Assembly (NCBI GenBank): GCA_036262515.1
Contig: DATAIT010000106.1
Span: forward strand, 1-64,000
Reading direction: 5' to 3'
Origin: Acidimicrobiales bacterium
GTDB lineage: Bacteria > Actinomycetota > Acidimicrobiia > Acidimicrobiales > GCA-2861595
DNA length: 64,000 bases
The notes beneath the pieces were generated by a model that was given only the letters and a program-made list of their open reading frames with translations, searched no databases and was not told the DNA's origin. Both the position numbers and the translations under genes were made by a program. Positions 51,990 to 59,470 of this stretch are shown piece by piece (position 1 is the first letter of the stretch; the number at the start of each line of letters is the position of its first letter).

Positions 51990-52190
51990 ATGCGGGTGAC
52001 GGCCAACGGCGACGCGGTCGACCTCGCCGACGGGGCCACCGTCGCCGATCTGCTCGTGGCACTCGGACTGGGCGGCAAATGGGTCCTCGTCGAGCGCAAC
52101 GGCACGCCCGTCCGCCGGGCCGAGCTCGCCTCCACCGGCCTGGCCGACGGCGACCGGCTCGAGCTGGTGCGGGCGGTCGCGGGTGGGTGA
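51990..52190 (+). CDS. thiS: Sulfur carrier protein ThiS
   Basis: 66 residues, beta-grasp fold: MRVTANGDAVDLADGATVADLL, VERNGTPVRR, DGDRLELVRAVAGG. The C-terminal Gly-Gly is the site that is adenylated and thiocarboxylated to carry sulfur for thiazole formation. Overlaps thiE by 8 bp. thiG and thiF are not in the window. Confidence 0.93.
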   Translation: MRVTANGDAVDLADGATVADLLVALGLGGKWVLVERNGTPVRRAELASTGLADGDRLELVRAVAGG

Positions 52191-52917
52191 CGGCGCCGGC
52201 GGCCGGCGTGGCGGCCCGGCCGCTCCGGCTCGAGAGGGACCGGCCGGCCGGACAGGAGCGCGGCGGCACGGAACCGCTGACCTGAGCCGCCTGGCCGGGC
52301 GGCGCCTGTACCTGTGCACAGCCGACCGCCAGGATCTGGCCGCGTTCGTGGCGGCGTGCATCAGCGGTGGCGTCGACATCGTGCAGCTGCGGGACAAGCG
52401 CCTCGACGCCCGGCCCCTGCTGGCGCGGGCGGCCGTCGTCGCCGCCGTCTGCAGGGACGCGGGCGTGCCCTTCATCCTGAACGACCGGCCCGACCTGGCC
52501 CTGGAGGCGGAGGCCGACGGGGTGCACGTCGGCCAGGACGACGCGCCGCCCGCTCTGGCCCGGAGGATCCTCGGCCCCGGCGCCATCGTCGGCTACTCGA
52601 CCCACGCCGAGACCGAGCTCGACGCCAGCGTGGGCGAGCCGGTCGACTACGTGTCCGCCGGTCCGGTGACGGAGACCCCCACCAAGCCAGGCCGTCCCGG
52701 GACCGGCCCGGGCTACATCGCCTATGCCGCAGCCCACGCCGGACGGCCCGTCTACGTCACCGGCGGCGTCACGCCCGACACCCTGGCTCCGCTGGTGGCA
52801 GCCGGTGCCCGGCGGTTCGTGGTGGTGCGCTGGCTCACCGAGGCCGCCGACCCGGAGAGGAACGCACGGGCCCTGTCGGCCGCCCTCGACCACCTCCTGC
52901 CGCCGGCTCAGGAGTAG
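52183..52917 (+). CDS. thiE: Thiamine-phosphate synthase ThiE
   Basis: 244 residues. TIM-barrel enzyme joining HMP pyrophosphate and thiazole phosphate. LYLCTADRQDLAAFVAACISGGVDIVQLRDK, FILNDRPDLALEAEADGVHVGQDD, VDYVSAGPVTETPTKPGRPGTG and PVYVTGGVTPD are conserved. The first ~35 residues (Gly/Arg-rich) are outside the normal fold. The GTG at 52183 overlaps thiS; no better start precedes the conserved part, so the extension may be real. Confidence 0.92.
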   Translation: MGDGAGGRRGGPAAPAREGPAGRTGARRHGTADLSRLAGRRLYLCTADRQDLAAFVAACISGGVDIVQLRDKRLDARPLLARAAVVAAVCRDAGVPFILNDRPDLALEAEADGVHVGQDDAPPALARRILGPGAIVGYSTHAETELDASVGEPVDYVSAGPVTETPTKPGRPGTGPGYIAYAAAHAGRPVYVTGGVTPDTLAPLVAAGARRFVVVRWLTEAADPERNARALSAALDHLLPPAQE

Positions 52918-52956
52918 GCCTGCGCCCGCGGGCACGGCGCACCCCGGCGGCGCGGA

Positions 52957-53715
52957 TCAGGTTTGGCGGTCGAGCCAGCCGAGGAGGACGGCGATGGCGC
53001 GGGGATCGTGCCGCAGCCGGCTGCCGGCGCTGGCGAGGACGCGCAGCTCGGCCTCACCGTCGGTGGCGTCGGCCAGGGCGCGGGCGTCCATGTGCGAGAC
53101 GACGTCGTCGTCGGCGCCGTGCACCAGGAGGACCGGGCGGGGCGGCACCTTGCCCACCAGGCTGATCGGTCGGATGTCGTGCAGCTCGCGCGCCCACTTT
53201 GAGAAGTCGGGGGGAAACTTCGGGTTGCGCACCACGCCGATGCTGCGCCCGTGCTGGAGGAACCACCGGGGGTCGGCACTCCACGCGTCGAAGTCGGCCG
53301 GCGCCGAGAAGGCGGCCACTCCGCCCACCCGCTCGTCCTCGCCGGCGGCGCACAGGGACAACCCGCCGCCCGCGCCGAAGCCGGCCAGCCAGACCCGGTC
53401 GACGTCGGTGTGGGTGAGCAGGTGGTCGACGGCCGCCCGCAGGTCGCCCAGCCAGCCGCCGAGCGAGAAGTCGCCCTGGGACTCGCCGGTCCCGCGGAAG
53501 TTGAACGTGAGCACGACCCACCCGGTGTCGGCCGCCACCCGATCGGCCAGGTTCGGGTAGCTGCGAGCGGTGCTGGCCGCCCCGCCGGGGCCGGCCGGGA
53601 AGCCGTGGCAGATCACGAGCCCATGGCGCGCCAGGCCGGGACCACCTGACGACGCCGCCGGGCGGGCCAGGTGACCACACAATGTGAGGCCGTCGGAGAC
53701 GATGGCCGTGTCCAC
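52957..53715 (-). CDS. Alpha/beta-hydrolase fold protein lacking the nucleophile serine
   Basis: 252 residues. VICHGFPAGPGG (oxyanion region), FNFRGTGESQGDFSLGGWLGDLRAAVDHL and VLLVHGADDDVVS are standard for small dienelactone-hydrolase-like proteins. At the nucleophile elbow the usual GxSxG reads GFGAGG, with Ala115 in place of Ser. It may therefore be a binding protein or use another residue. Start GTG at 53715 chosen because a TACGGT box ends 7 nt upstream; GTGs at 53718 and 53724 are alternatives. Confidence 0.85.
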   Translation of the reverse strand: MDTAIVSDGLTLCGHLARPAASSGGPGLARHGLVICHGFPAGPGGAASTARSYPNLADRVAADTGWVVLTFNFRGTGESQGDFSLGGWLGDLRAAVDHLLTHTDVDRVWLAGFGAGGGLSLCAAGEDERVGGVAAFSAPADFDAWSADPRWFLQHGRSIGVVRNPKFPPDFSKWARELHDIRPISLVGKVPPRPVLLVHGADDDVVSHMDARALADATDGEAELRVLASAGSRLRHDPRAIAVLLGWLDRQT

Positions 53716-53722
53716 CACGTTC

Positions 53723-53728
53723 ACCGTA
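53723..53728 (-). promoter_or_regulatory. -10 box (TACGGT)
   Basis: Minus-strand TACGGT ends 7 nt before the GTG at 53715. Confidence 0.5.
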
Positions 53729-53761
53729 CGCCCGCCGGGTGACCGATGGTGAGCAATTGGG

Positions 53762-53995
53762 TCAGATGACCCGGCAGCGGCGGCACGCCCGATAGCCGCG
53801 ATTGGCGGCCTCGACCGGCGTGTCGGGCCCGAACGTGGCCGCCTTGCCGGACTCGACCACCTCGTCGATGCGACATCCGGGGACGGCGGCATCGAGGTCG
53901 TGCACGACCATCGTGCGCTTGTCGCCGAGCCAGCGGACGGATGCGAAGCGAAGGGGGCGGGAGGCCCTCACGCCCGGCGACTGCGACCCGGCCAT
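53762..53995 (-). CDS. Small Cys-containing protein, possible metal-binding
   Basis: 77 residues from ATG at 53995. A basic N-terminus, then VHDLDAAVPGCRIDEVVESGKAATFGPDTPVEAANRGYRACRRCRVI. The terminal ACRRC and an internal Cys suggest metal binding; the AANRGYRACRRC end resembles Ada-type metal-binding tails. No family recognised. A shorter start at ATG 53911 is possible. Transcribed away from the structured intergenic region at 54141-54231. Confidence 0.55.
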   Translation of the reverse strand: MAGSQSPGVRASRPLRFASVRWLGDKRTMVVHDLDAAVPGCRIDEVVESGKAATFGPDTPVEAANRGYRACRRCRVI

Positions 53996-54140
53996 GCCCC
54001 GCCGGCCGGCCGTCACGCGAACGGGGGGGCGCTCGCGCACCCCCTCGTCCGGGAAGAATCGCTGGAAAGGACCCGAGTACCGGACTGCGTCGGAAGGGAC
54101 CAATCTCCGACCGGCGCCTCGAGTGGTGTCTGGCTGGGTT

Positions 54141-54231
54141 TCGCCGGGTGGTCCAGCTGCCGCGTCAGCGGCCAGCCACCTCCAGGGTCCCAAAACGTTG
54201 ACTGTGCAGTTGGACCACCTCCTTTCTCTGG
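54141..54231 (+). ncRNA. Candidate structured RNA with 16S 3'-end-like (anti-SD) tail
   Basis: In the 289-bp gap 53996-54284. GGTGGTCCAGCTGC (54147-54160) pairs with GCAGTTGGACCACC (54206-54219) over 14 bp. In the + strand RNA one pair is G-U, in the minus RNA it is an A-C mismatch. The 23 nt at 54205-54227 match the universal 16S rRNA 3' end at 20 positions, all three differences being transitions, and include CACCTCCTTTCT exactly. Read on the minus strand it is AGAAAGGAGGTGG, an extreme Shine-Dalgarno before a 17-codon ORF. Whether it is a regulatory RNA, a leader or chance cannot be settled here. Confidence 0.35.
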
Positions 54232-54284
54232 TACCGGATATGAAACCACATCCGCACCGCAAAGTTGCGTCAAGATTCGCGCCT

Positions 54285-54731
54285 CTACGGAGCGGGGCGG
54301 TCGTCCGGCGGCACCTCCGGGCCGATGGCGCCGATCGCCTCCAGATAGGTGAGCTGGGCGTCGAGGACGGCGTGCACCTGGACGGCCGTGTAGCTCTCGC
54401 CGACGGCCTGGGCCCGGGCGAGCACGTAGTCGACCGTCTCGGCCCCACCCACGACGACGGGCCCGGCCGAGTCCGCCGAGTGCCCGTTGCCGGAGACGCC
54501 CTTCATCCGGAAGTACTCGAGGTTCCAGTCGATGATCTGGCGCACGTCGGCGTGGCTGAGGACGGCGCTGACCTCGAACGGCAGGTTCTCGGCCACCCAC
54601 TGCACCGCCTCGTCGAGGTCGAAGGTGGGCTGGGGCGGCACGGCATCGAGACGGCGGGCCTCCCGACCGATGACGACGGCCGCGATGGCGAACACGATGG
54701 CCACCACCACGAAGCCGTAGACGACCATCAC
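54285..54731 (-). CDS. Small membrane-anchored protein of unknown function
   Basis: 148 residues from GTG at 54731 (ATG at 54728 is next). One N-terminal helix (VVYGFVVVAIVFAIAAVVIGREARRLDA), then a cytoplasmic helical region with FDLDEAVQWVAENLPFEVSAVLSHADVRQIIDWNLEYFRMKG and a C-terminal TAVQVHAVLDAQLTYLEAIGAIGPEV. This looks like a conserved actinobacterial protein, but I cannot name a function. TACTGT 9 nt before the GTG is a candidate -10 box. Divergent from the MBL-fold gene. Confidence 0.75.
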   Translation of the reverse strand: MMVVYGFVVVAIVFAIAAVVIGREARRLDAVPPQPTFDLDEAVQWVAENLPFEVSAVLSHADVRQIIDWNLEYFRMKGVSGNGHSADSAGPVVVGGAETVDYVLARAQAVGESYTAVQVHAVLDAQLTYLEAIGAIGPEVPPDDRPAP

Positions 54732-54825
54732 CGGGCGCGGACAGTAGCGCGAGGCCCTTCCGGGAGGTCCGGGGAGGGCCGGAGGCCCCCCCGGAGGCGG
54801 TCCTTCTGTACTAGACCGGTCCGCC

Positions 54826-55434
54826 ATGCTCCGCTTCGAGGACGGGCGCGTCGAGGTCCACACCGTCGTGGTGGGCCCACTGTCCACCAACGTGTACATC
54901 CCGCGGTGCAGGCGCACCGGCGCGTCGGTGCTCATCGACGCGGCCGACGACGGCCCGCAGCTGGTGGGGCTGTGCCGCACGCTCGGCGTCGACAAGGTGC
55001 TCGAGACGCACGGCCACCGGGACCACATCGCCGCCGTACCCGCCGTGCGGGCCGCCGGCTACCGGGTCGGCATCGCCGCGGGCGACGCGCACAACCTCGA
55101 CGGCCACGACTTCGAGCTGGTGGACGGGGAGGAGCTCGAGGTGGGCGACCTGCGCCTGCGCACCATCGCCACGCCCGGGCACACCCCCGGCTCGACGTCG
55201 TTCCTGCTGGAGGGCAACCCACCCCTCCTGTTCGGGGGCGACACGCTGTTCCCGGGCGGGCCGGGCGCCACCCGGCCGCAGAACGGGGGCGACTTCCCCA
55301 CCATCATCCGGACGCTCCGGGAGCGGCTGTTCACGCTCGACCCCGACACGATCGTGATGCCGGGCCACGGCGCCGATACCACCATCGGTGCCGAGCGCCC
55401 GCACCTCCAGGAGTGGATCGACCGCGGCTGGTAG
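54826..55434 (+). CDS. MBL-fold metallohydrolase (glyoxalase II/ETHE1-like)
   Basis: 202 residues. VGPLSTNVYIPRCRRTGASVLIDAADD opens the fold; metal ligands in ETHGHRDHIAA, IATPGHTPGSTSF, LFGGDTLFPGGPGATR and MPGHGADTTIG are complete. Resembles hydroxyacylglutathione hydrolase or persulfide dioxygenase-like proteins; substrate not certain. A TACTAGACC stretch 8-11 nt upstream may be its promoter. A different branch from the MBL-fold protein at 19 kb. The nitroreductase gene follows 16 nt on. Confidence 0.9.
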   Translation: MLRFEDGRVEVHTVVVGPLSTNVYIPRCRRTGASVLIDAADDGPQLVGLCRTLGVDKVLETHGHRDHIAAVPAVRAAGYRVGIAAGDAHNLDGHDFELVDGEELEVGDLRLRTIATPGHTPGSTSFLLEGNPPLLFGGDTLFPGGPGATRPQNGGDFPTIIRTLRERLFTLDPDTIVMPGHGADTTIGAERPHLQEWIDRGW

Positions 55435-55450
55435 GCGGCCGGAGCACGGG

Positions 55451-56038
55451 ATGGACGCTGTCGACGCGATTCTCGCCCGCCGGTCCGTCGGGCGGCTCAC
55501 CGAGCCCGCCCCCGCCGGCAACGACCTGGACCTCATCCTGCGGGCCGCGGCCGCCGCCCCCGACCACGGGGAGCTGCGGCCCTTCCGCTTCGTGGTCCTT
55601 GCCGCGGAGGCCAAGGACGCCTTCGGCCAGGTGCTGGCCGACGCCTACGTCGCCCGCTGCGAGGCCTCTGGCTCGACACCCACCCCTGGCCAGCTGGCCA
55701 AGGAGCGCACCAAGCTCGGGCGGGCACCGCTCGTCGTGGTGATGGGCGCCGTGCACCGCGACAGCGACACCATCCCGTGGGACGAGCAGGTCGCTGCGGT
55801 CGCCGCCGCCACCGAGAACGCCCTCATCGCAGCCACCGCCCTGGGCTACGGGTCCATGTGGCGCACCGGTGATGTCGCCTACGACCGCCGGGTGAAGAGC
55901 GCCCTCGGCTTCGGCCCCCACGACGCCATCGTGGCCTTCGTCTACCTCGGGACGCCGCACGACGGCCGGGCCAGGCCGGCCCGCCGGACCGACGTCGACG
56001 ACCTCGTCACCTGGTGGCAGCCGCCTCCGGCGGGCTGA
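55451..56038 (+). CDS. Nitroreductase family flavoprotein (YdjA-like)
   Basis: 195 residues. AVDAILARRSVGRLTEPAP starts the FMN-binding fold; AAAAAPDHGELRPFRFVVL, WDEQVAAVAAATENALIAATALGYGSMWRTGDVAYD and FVYLGTPHDGRARPARR are typical of the short YdjA-type nitroreductases. NAD(P)H-dependent reductase of unknown substrate. GGAG lies 6 nt before the ATG. Probably cotranscribed with the MBL-fold gene. Confidence 0.9.
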   Translation: MDAVDAILARRSVGRLTEPAPAGNDLDLILRAAAAAPDHGELRPFRFVVLAAEAKDAFGQVLADAYVARCEASGSTPTPGQLAKERTKLGRAPLVVVMGAVHRDSDTIPWDEQVAAVAAATENALIAATALGYGSMWRTGDVAYDRRVKSALGFGPHDAIVAFVYLGTPHDGRARPARRTDVDDLVTWWQPPPAG

Positions 56039-56043
56039 GCCCG

Positions 56044-56076
56044 GTCCGCCGGCGTGCGCCCGCCGGCCCGGCGGAC
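56044..56076. terminator. Hairpin between convergent genes
   Basis: GTCCGCCGG (56044-56052) pairs perfectly with CCGGCGGAC (56068-56076), 15-nt loop. It sits in the 46-bp gap between the converging nitroreductase and a membrane-protein gene. No T-run. Confidence 0.5.
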
Positions 56077-56084
56077 GGTCGGCG

Positions 56085-56459
56085 TCAGTCGCGGGTGCGG
56101 CGGCGGCCGCGCGCGATGGCCCACGCCAGGGCCCCGGTGACGGAGCCGAAGAGCACCAGCCCGGAGACCACGAGCAGGATCACCATGCCGAGCAGGGCGC
56201 CGCCGTCGTCCCGCCGGAAGATGATGCCGATGAGGGCGAGGACGAACAGCACGCCGGCGAAGCCGGTCAGGGCCACGGCCACCACCAGGCCCACCCCGGC
56301 CGCCAGGGCCGGCGGGCCGACGTCACGGAGCGCGTCGGCCGCGGCGGCGACGGCGTCCTCGCCCCGCCTCCGGGCCTGATAGGCCCGCAGGCCGACGTAG
56401 GTCACCACGCCCACGACGATGAGGCCGAGCACCTTCCCCGACAGCCCATCGAGCCCCAT
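56085..56459 (-). CDS. Small three-helix membrane protein
   Basis: 124 residues. Helices at about 9-25 (VLGLIVVGVVTYVGLRA), 50-80 (ALAAGVGLVVAVALTGFAGVLFVLALIGIIF) and 90-115 (GMVILLVVSGLVLFGSVTGALAWAI), with a basic C-terminus. Seven nt downstream of the debranching enzyme stop, so likely cotranscribed with it. No family recognised. Confidence 0.7.
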   Translation of the reverse strand: MGLDGLSGKVLGLIVVGVVTYVGLRAYQARRRGEDAVAAAADALRDVGPPALAAGVGLVVAVALTGFAGVLFVLALIGIIFRRDDGGALLGMVILLVVSGLVLFGSVTGALAWAIARGRRRTRD

Positions 56460-56466
56460 GCTCCCC

Positions 56467-58614
56467 TCAGTCCGAGGCGGTGAGCGGATCCCGGGGCACG
56501 GTGATGAGCTCGACCTCCGGCGGCAGCCCCTCGACCTTGACGTTGGCGTCGTCGGCCTGCACCCCCACCCGGCGACCGCCGAGCGGGATGCGGTACACGC
56601 GCAGGCGCCGTATCTCCGGGGGCAGGGCCGGCGACAGCCACACCTTGTCGTGGGGGACCCACGGGTCGAGGCGCAGCAGCGTGCGCAGGAACAGCAGGGG
56701 CGACGCGGCCGCCCACGCCTGCGGCGAGCAGGACGTGGGGTAGCCGACCACGCCGGGGAAGTCGTCCCGGTCGAGGCCGGTGAACAGCTCGGGCAGGCGG
56801 CCGCCCTGGCTGAGGGCGGCGTCGAGCATGCCCATGATGACCCGCTGGGCGTGGTCGACGAAGCCGTAGCGCATGAGGCCGGCGGCGATGATGGCGTTGT
56901 CGTGCGGCCACACCGAGCCGCAGTGGTAGCTGATGGGGTTGTAGCCGCCCATCGTGGTGGCGAGGGTGCGCACCCCCCAACCGCTGAACATGGCCGGCGA
57001 CAGCAGGTGCTCGGCGACCCGCTCCGCCTTGTCCTCGTCGACGATGCCCGTCCACAGGCAGTGCCCCATGTTGGACGCCAGCGAGTCGACCGGCCGCTTG
57101 CTCCCGTCGAGGGCGATGGCGAACCACCCGCGGTCCTCGAGCCAGAAGTCCCGGTTGAACGCCTCCTTCAGGGCCGCCGCCTTCGAGCGGAACCAGTCCT
57201 CGGTGACGACGTCGCCCTCCTCGTGGGCGAAGTGGGCGCGGGCCAGGTAGGCGCCGTACACGTACCCCTGGACCTCGCACAGCGCGATGGGGGGTTTCGC
57301 CACGTCCCCGCTGGCGAAGCGCACGCCGTCCCACGAGTCCTTCCAGCCCTGGTTGATTAGGCCGCGGTCGCTGGCCCGCTGGTACTCGACGTAGCCGTCC
57401 TTGTCCCGGTCGCCGTGCGTCTCGATCCACTCCATGGCCCGGTCGGCGTGGGGCATCAGCTGGTCGACCACCTCGCCGGCCAGACCCCACCTGCGCATCT
57501 CCCCGAGCAGCATGACGAACAGCGGCGTGGCGTCGGCCGTGCCGTAATAGACCTGGCCGCCGCCGAGCGACAGCGACGCCGCCTCGCCGAAGCGCATCTC
57601 GTGGAGGATCTTCCCGGGCTCCTCGTCCTGGCGCGCGTCGACCTTGGTTCCCTGGAACCGGGCGAGCGTCTGCAGCACCCCGAGAGCCAGGTCGGGGTCC
57701 ACCAGCAGGGCCATCCAGGCCGTGAGGATGGAGTCCCGCCCGAACAGCGTCATGAACCACGGCGCGCCCGCCGCCACCACCGTGCGCTCGGGGTAGTCGG
57801 GATCGAAGATGCGCAGGGCGCCCAGGTCCTCGGCGCTGCGGGCCACCGCCCGGCGCAGCCCCTCGTGGTCGGTGTCGACGGCCGGCATCTGCTTGCGCCA
57901 CCGGGCCATGCGCTCCATCGGCTCGGCCCGGCTCACCTGTTCGCCGCACGGATAGCGGGGCTGGATCACCTCGCCGTCGATGACCGGCGTGAGCTGGATG
58001 CACGTCGTCCAGTCGGACTGGGCGGGGACGATGACCTCGAACACGGCGCGACCGGTGCCCAGCTGCGCCTTCCGGCTGAACGACACGCGTGCGGCCCGCC
58101 GGAACGAGCCCTTGCGCACCCGGAACACGAGAGCGCCGCCCTCCTCGACCACGTCGAGCTCGCGGTCGGGATCGGTGCCGGCCCGGCCCTCCTTCACCTC
58201 GAACAGGTGGGCGAAGTCGGCCTCGAGCACCAGCTCGATCGAGCAGTACGCCGGCTCGCCGGCGAAGTTGCGGACGACCAGGTCCTCTCGCATTCCCCGC
58301 CCGATCCAGCGGTGGCGGAACACCAGCAGCGTGCTGTCCGACTGCCCTGCGCGCGGGCGGGTCCGTGAGACGTGGACAGCGCTGAAGGGATCGGGCGTGG
58401 ACGACGCCAGCGGCTCGGGCCGCTGGCCGTTGAGGCGCAGCTCGAACCGTGAGAGGAAGCGGTTGTCCCGGAAGAACAGGCCGTGCGGAGCGCCGGCCGA
58501 CATGTCGCCCGACCGGCCCGAGATGCAGAAGGCCGATCCCTGCACGAGGGTGACGATGCCGTCGTGCTGCCCGAGCGCCACGCTCTCGCCGGTGAAGTTC
58601 CAGGCATCGGCCAC
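56467..58614 (-). CDS. Amylo-alpha-1,6-glucosidase family glycogen debranching enzyme
   Basis: 715 residues. The N-terminal glycogen-debranching domain has HGLFFRDNRFLSRFELRLNG and TLLVFRHRWIGRGMREDLVVRN. The catalytic (alpha/alpha)6 barrel has APWFMTLFGRDSILTAWMAL, DKDGYVEYQRASDRGLINQGWKDSWDGVRF, SNMGHCLWTGIVDEDKA, GYNPISYHCGSVWPHDNAIIAAG and PTSCSPQAWAAASPLLFL. It hydrolyses alpha-1,6 branch points or related glucans. GTG at 58614 chosen because TACGCT ends exactly 6 nt upstream. No other glycogen gene is adjacent. Confidence 0.92.
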   Translation of the reverse strand: MADAWNFTGESVALGQHDGIVTLVQGSAFCISGRSGDMSAGAPHGLFFRDNRFLSRFELRLNGQRPEPLASSTPDPFSAVHVSRTRPRAGQSDSTLLVFRHRWIGRGMREDLVVRNFAGEPAYCSIELVLEADFAHLFEVKEGRAGTDPDRELDVVEEGGALVFRVRKGSFRRAARVSFSRKAQLGTGRAVFEVIVPAQSDWTTCIQLTPVIDGEVIQPRYPCGEQVSRAEPMERMARWRKQMPAVDTDHEGLRRAVARSAEDLGALRIFDPDYPERTVVAAGAPWFMTLFGRDSILTAWMALLVDPDLALGVLQTLARFQGTKVDARQDEEPGKILHEMRFGEAASLSLGGGQVYYGTADATPLFVMLLGEMRRWGLAGEVVDQLMPHADRAMEWIETHGDRDKDGYVEYQRASDRGLINQGWKDSWDGVRFASGDVAKPPIALCEVQGYVYGAYLARAHFAHEEGDVVTEDWFRSKAAALKEAFNRDFWLEDRGWFAIALDGSKRPVDSLASNMGHCLWTGIVDEDKAERVAEHLLSPAMFSGWGVRTLATTMGGYNPISYHCGSVWPHDNAIIAAGLMRYGFVDHAQRVIMGMLDAALSQGGRLPELFTGLDRDDFPGVVGYPTSCSPQAWAAASPLLFLRTLLRLDPWVPHDKVWLSPALPPEIRRLRVYRIPLGGRRVGVQADDANVKVEGLPPEVELITVPRDPLTASD

Positions 58615-58620
58615 GGGCGG

Positions 58621-58626
58621 AGCGTA
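58621..58626 (-). promoter_or_regulatory. -10 box (TACGCT) of the debranching enzyme
   Basis: Minus-strand TACGCT ends exactly 6 nt before the GTG at 58614. Confidence 0.6.
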
Positions 58627-58703
58627 GTTGCGGCCCTGCCCCCACCGACGGTGGCGGCTGTGGTCGAGGCCGCGGACTATTTCCCCTATCCGCGTAGGAG
58701 TAA

Positions 58704-58709
58704 TACACT
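58704..58709 (+). promoter_or_regulatory. -10 box (TACACT) of the suf operon
   Basis: TACACT ends 7 nt before the sufC GTG. CCTA-N6-TAGG at 58685-58698 just upstream is an inverted repeat that could be an operator. Confidence 0.55.
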
Positions 58710-58716
58710 GGAAGGC

Positions 58717-59463
58717 GTGGTGGAACCCGTCTTCGCGGTCGAGGGCCTGCACGTCGAAGCCGACGGGAAGCCGATCCTGAAAGGCCTCGATGTCGCCGTT
58801 CTGCCCGGTGAGGTCCACGCCGTCATGGGCCCGAACGGGTCGGGCAAGTCCACCCTGGCCAACACCATCCTGGGCAACCCCGACTACCGGGTCACCGCCG
58901 GGAGGATCCTCTTCAAGGGCGAGGACATCACGGAGTGGCCCACCGACGTGCGGGGCAAGGCCGGACTGTTCCTCGCCTTCCAGTACCCCGAGGAGATCGC
59001 GGGCGTCCCGGTCATCCAGTTCCTGCGCCAGGCCCTGTCCGCCCGCAAGGGCATCGACCTCTCGGTGCTCGAGCTGCGCCTGGCGATCATGGACTGGATG
59101 AAGAAGCTCGACATGGACCCGTCGTTCGGGGACCGCTACGTCAACGAGGGGTTCTCGGGGGGCGAGAAGAAGCGCAACGAGGTGCTCCAGATGGCCATTC
59201 TCGAGCCCGACATGGCCATCCTCGACGAGACCGATTCCGGGCTCGACATCGACGCCCTCCGCGTCGTCGCCAGGGGCGTCGAGGAGGTTCGGGGCGCCCG
59301 CCCCCACCTCGGCGTGCTCCTCATCACCCACTACCAGCGCATCCTCGACGAGCTCACGCCCGACCGGGTCCACATCATGGTCGACGGGCGCATCGTGGAC
59401 AGCGGCGGGCCCGAGCTGGCCAGGCGCCTCGAGAGCGAGGGCTACGAGGCGTGGAGAGGCTGA
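58717..59463 (+). CDS. sufC: Fe-S cluster assembly ATPase SufC (copy 1)
   Basis: 248 residues. ABC-type ATPase of the SufBCD scaffold. Walker A GPNGSGKST, FQYPEEIAGVPVIQFLRQA, the SufC-specific signature FSGGEKKRNEVLQMAILEPDMAILDETDSGLDIDAL and LLITHYQRIL. Tandem GTG codons start the gene (58717 and 58720). It heads sufC-sufS-sufU-ferredoxin, with no sufB or sufD next to it. A second sufC lies at 63711 on the other strand. Confidence 0.95.
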   Translation: MVEPVFAVEGLHVEADGKPILKGLDVAVLPGEVHAVMGPNGSGKSTLANTILGNPDYRVTAGRILFKGEDITEWPTDVRGKAGLFLAFQYPEEIAGVPVIQFLRQALSARKGIDLSVLELRLAIMDWMKKLDMDPSFGDRYVNEGFSGGEKKRNEVLQMAILEPDMAILDETDSGLDIDALRVVARGVEEVRGARPHLGVLLITHYQRILDELTPDRVHIMVDGRIVDSGGPELARRLESEGYEAWRG

Positions 59464-59470
59464 CCAGGCG

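Noticed and set aside
54205-54227. Intact 16S rRNA gene end
   Set aside because: Only the last ~23 nt match; upstream sequence has no 16S helix 44/45 similarity and no 23S or tRNA follows. Kept only as a short element.
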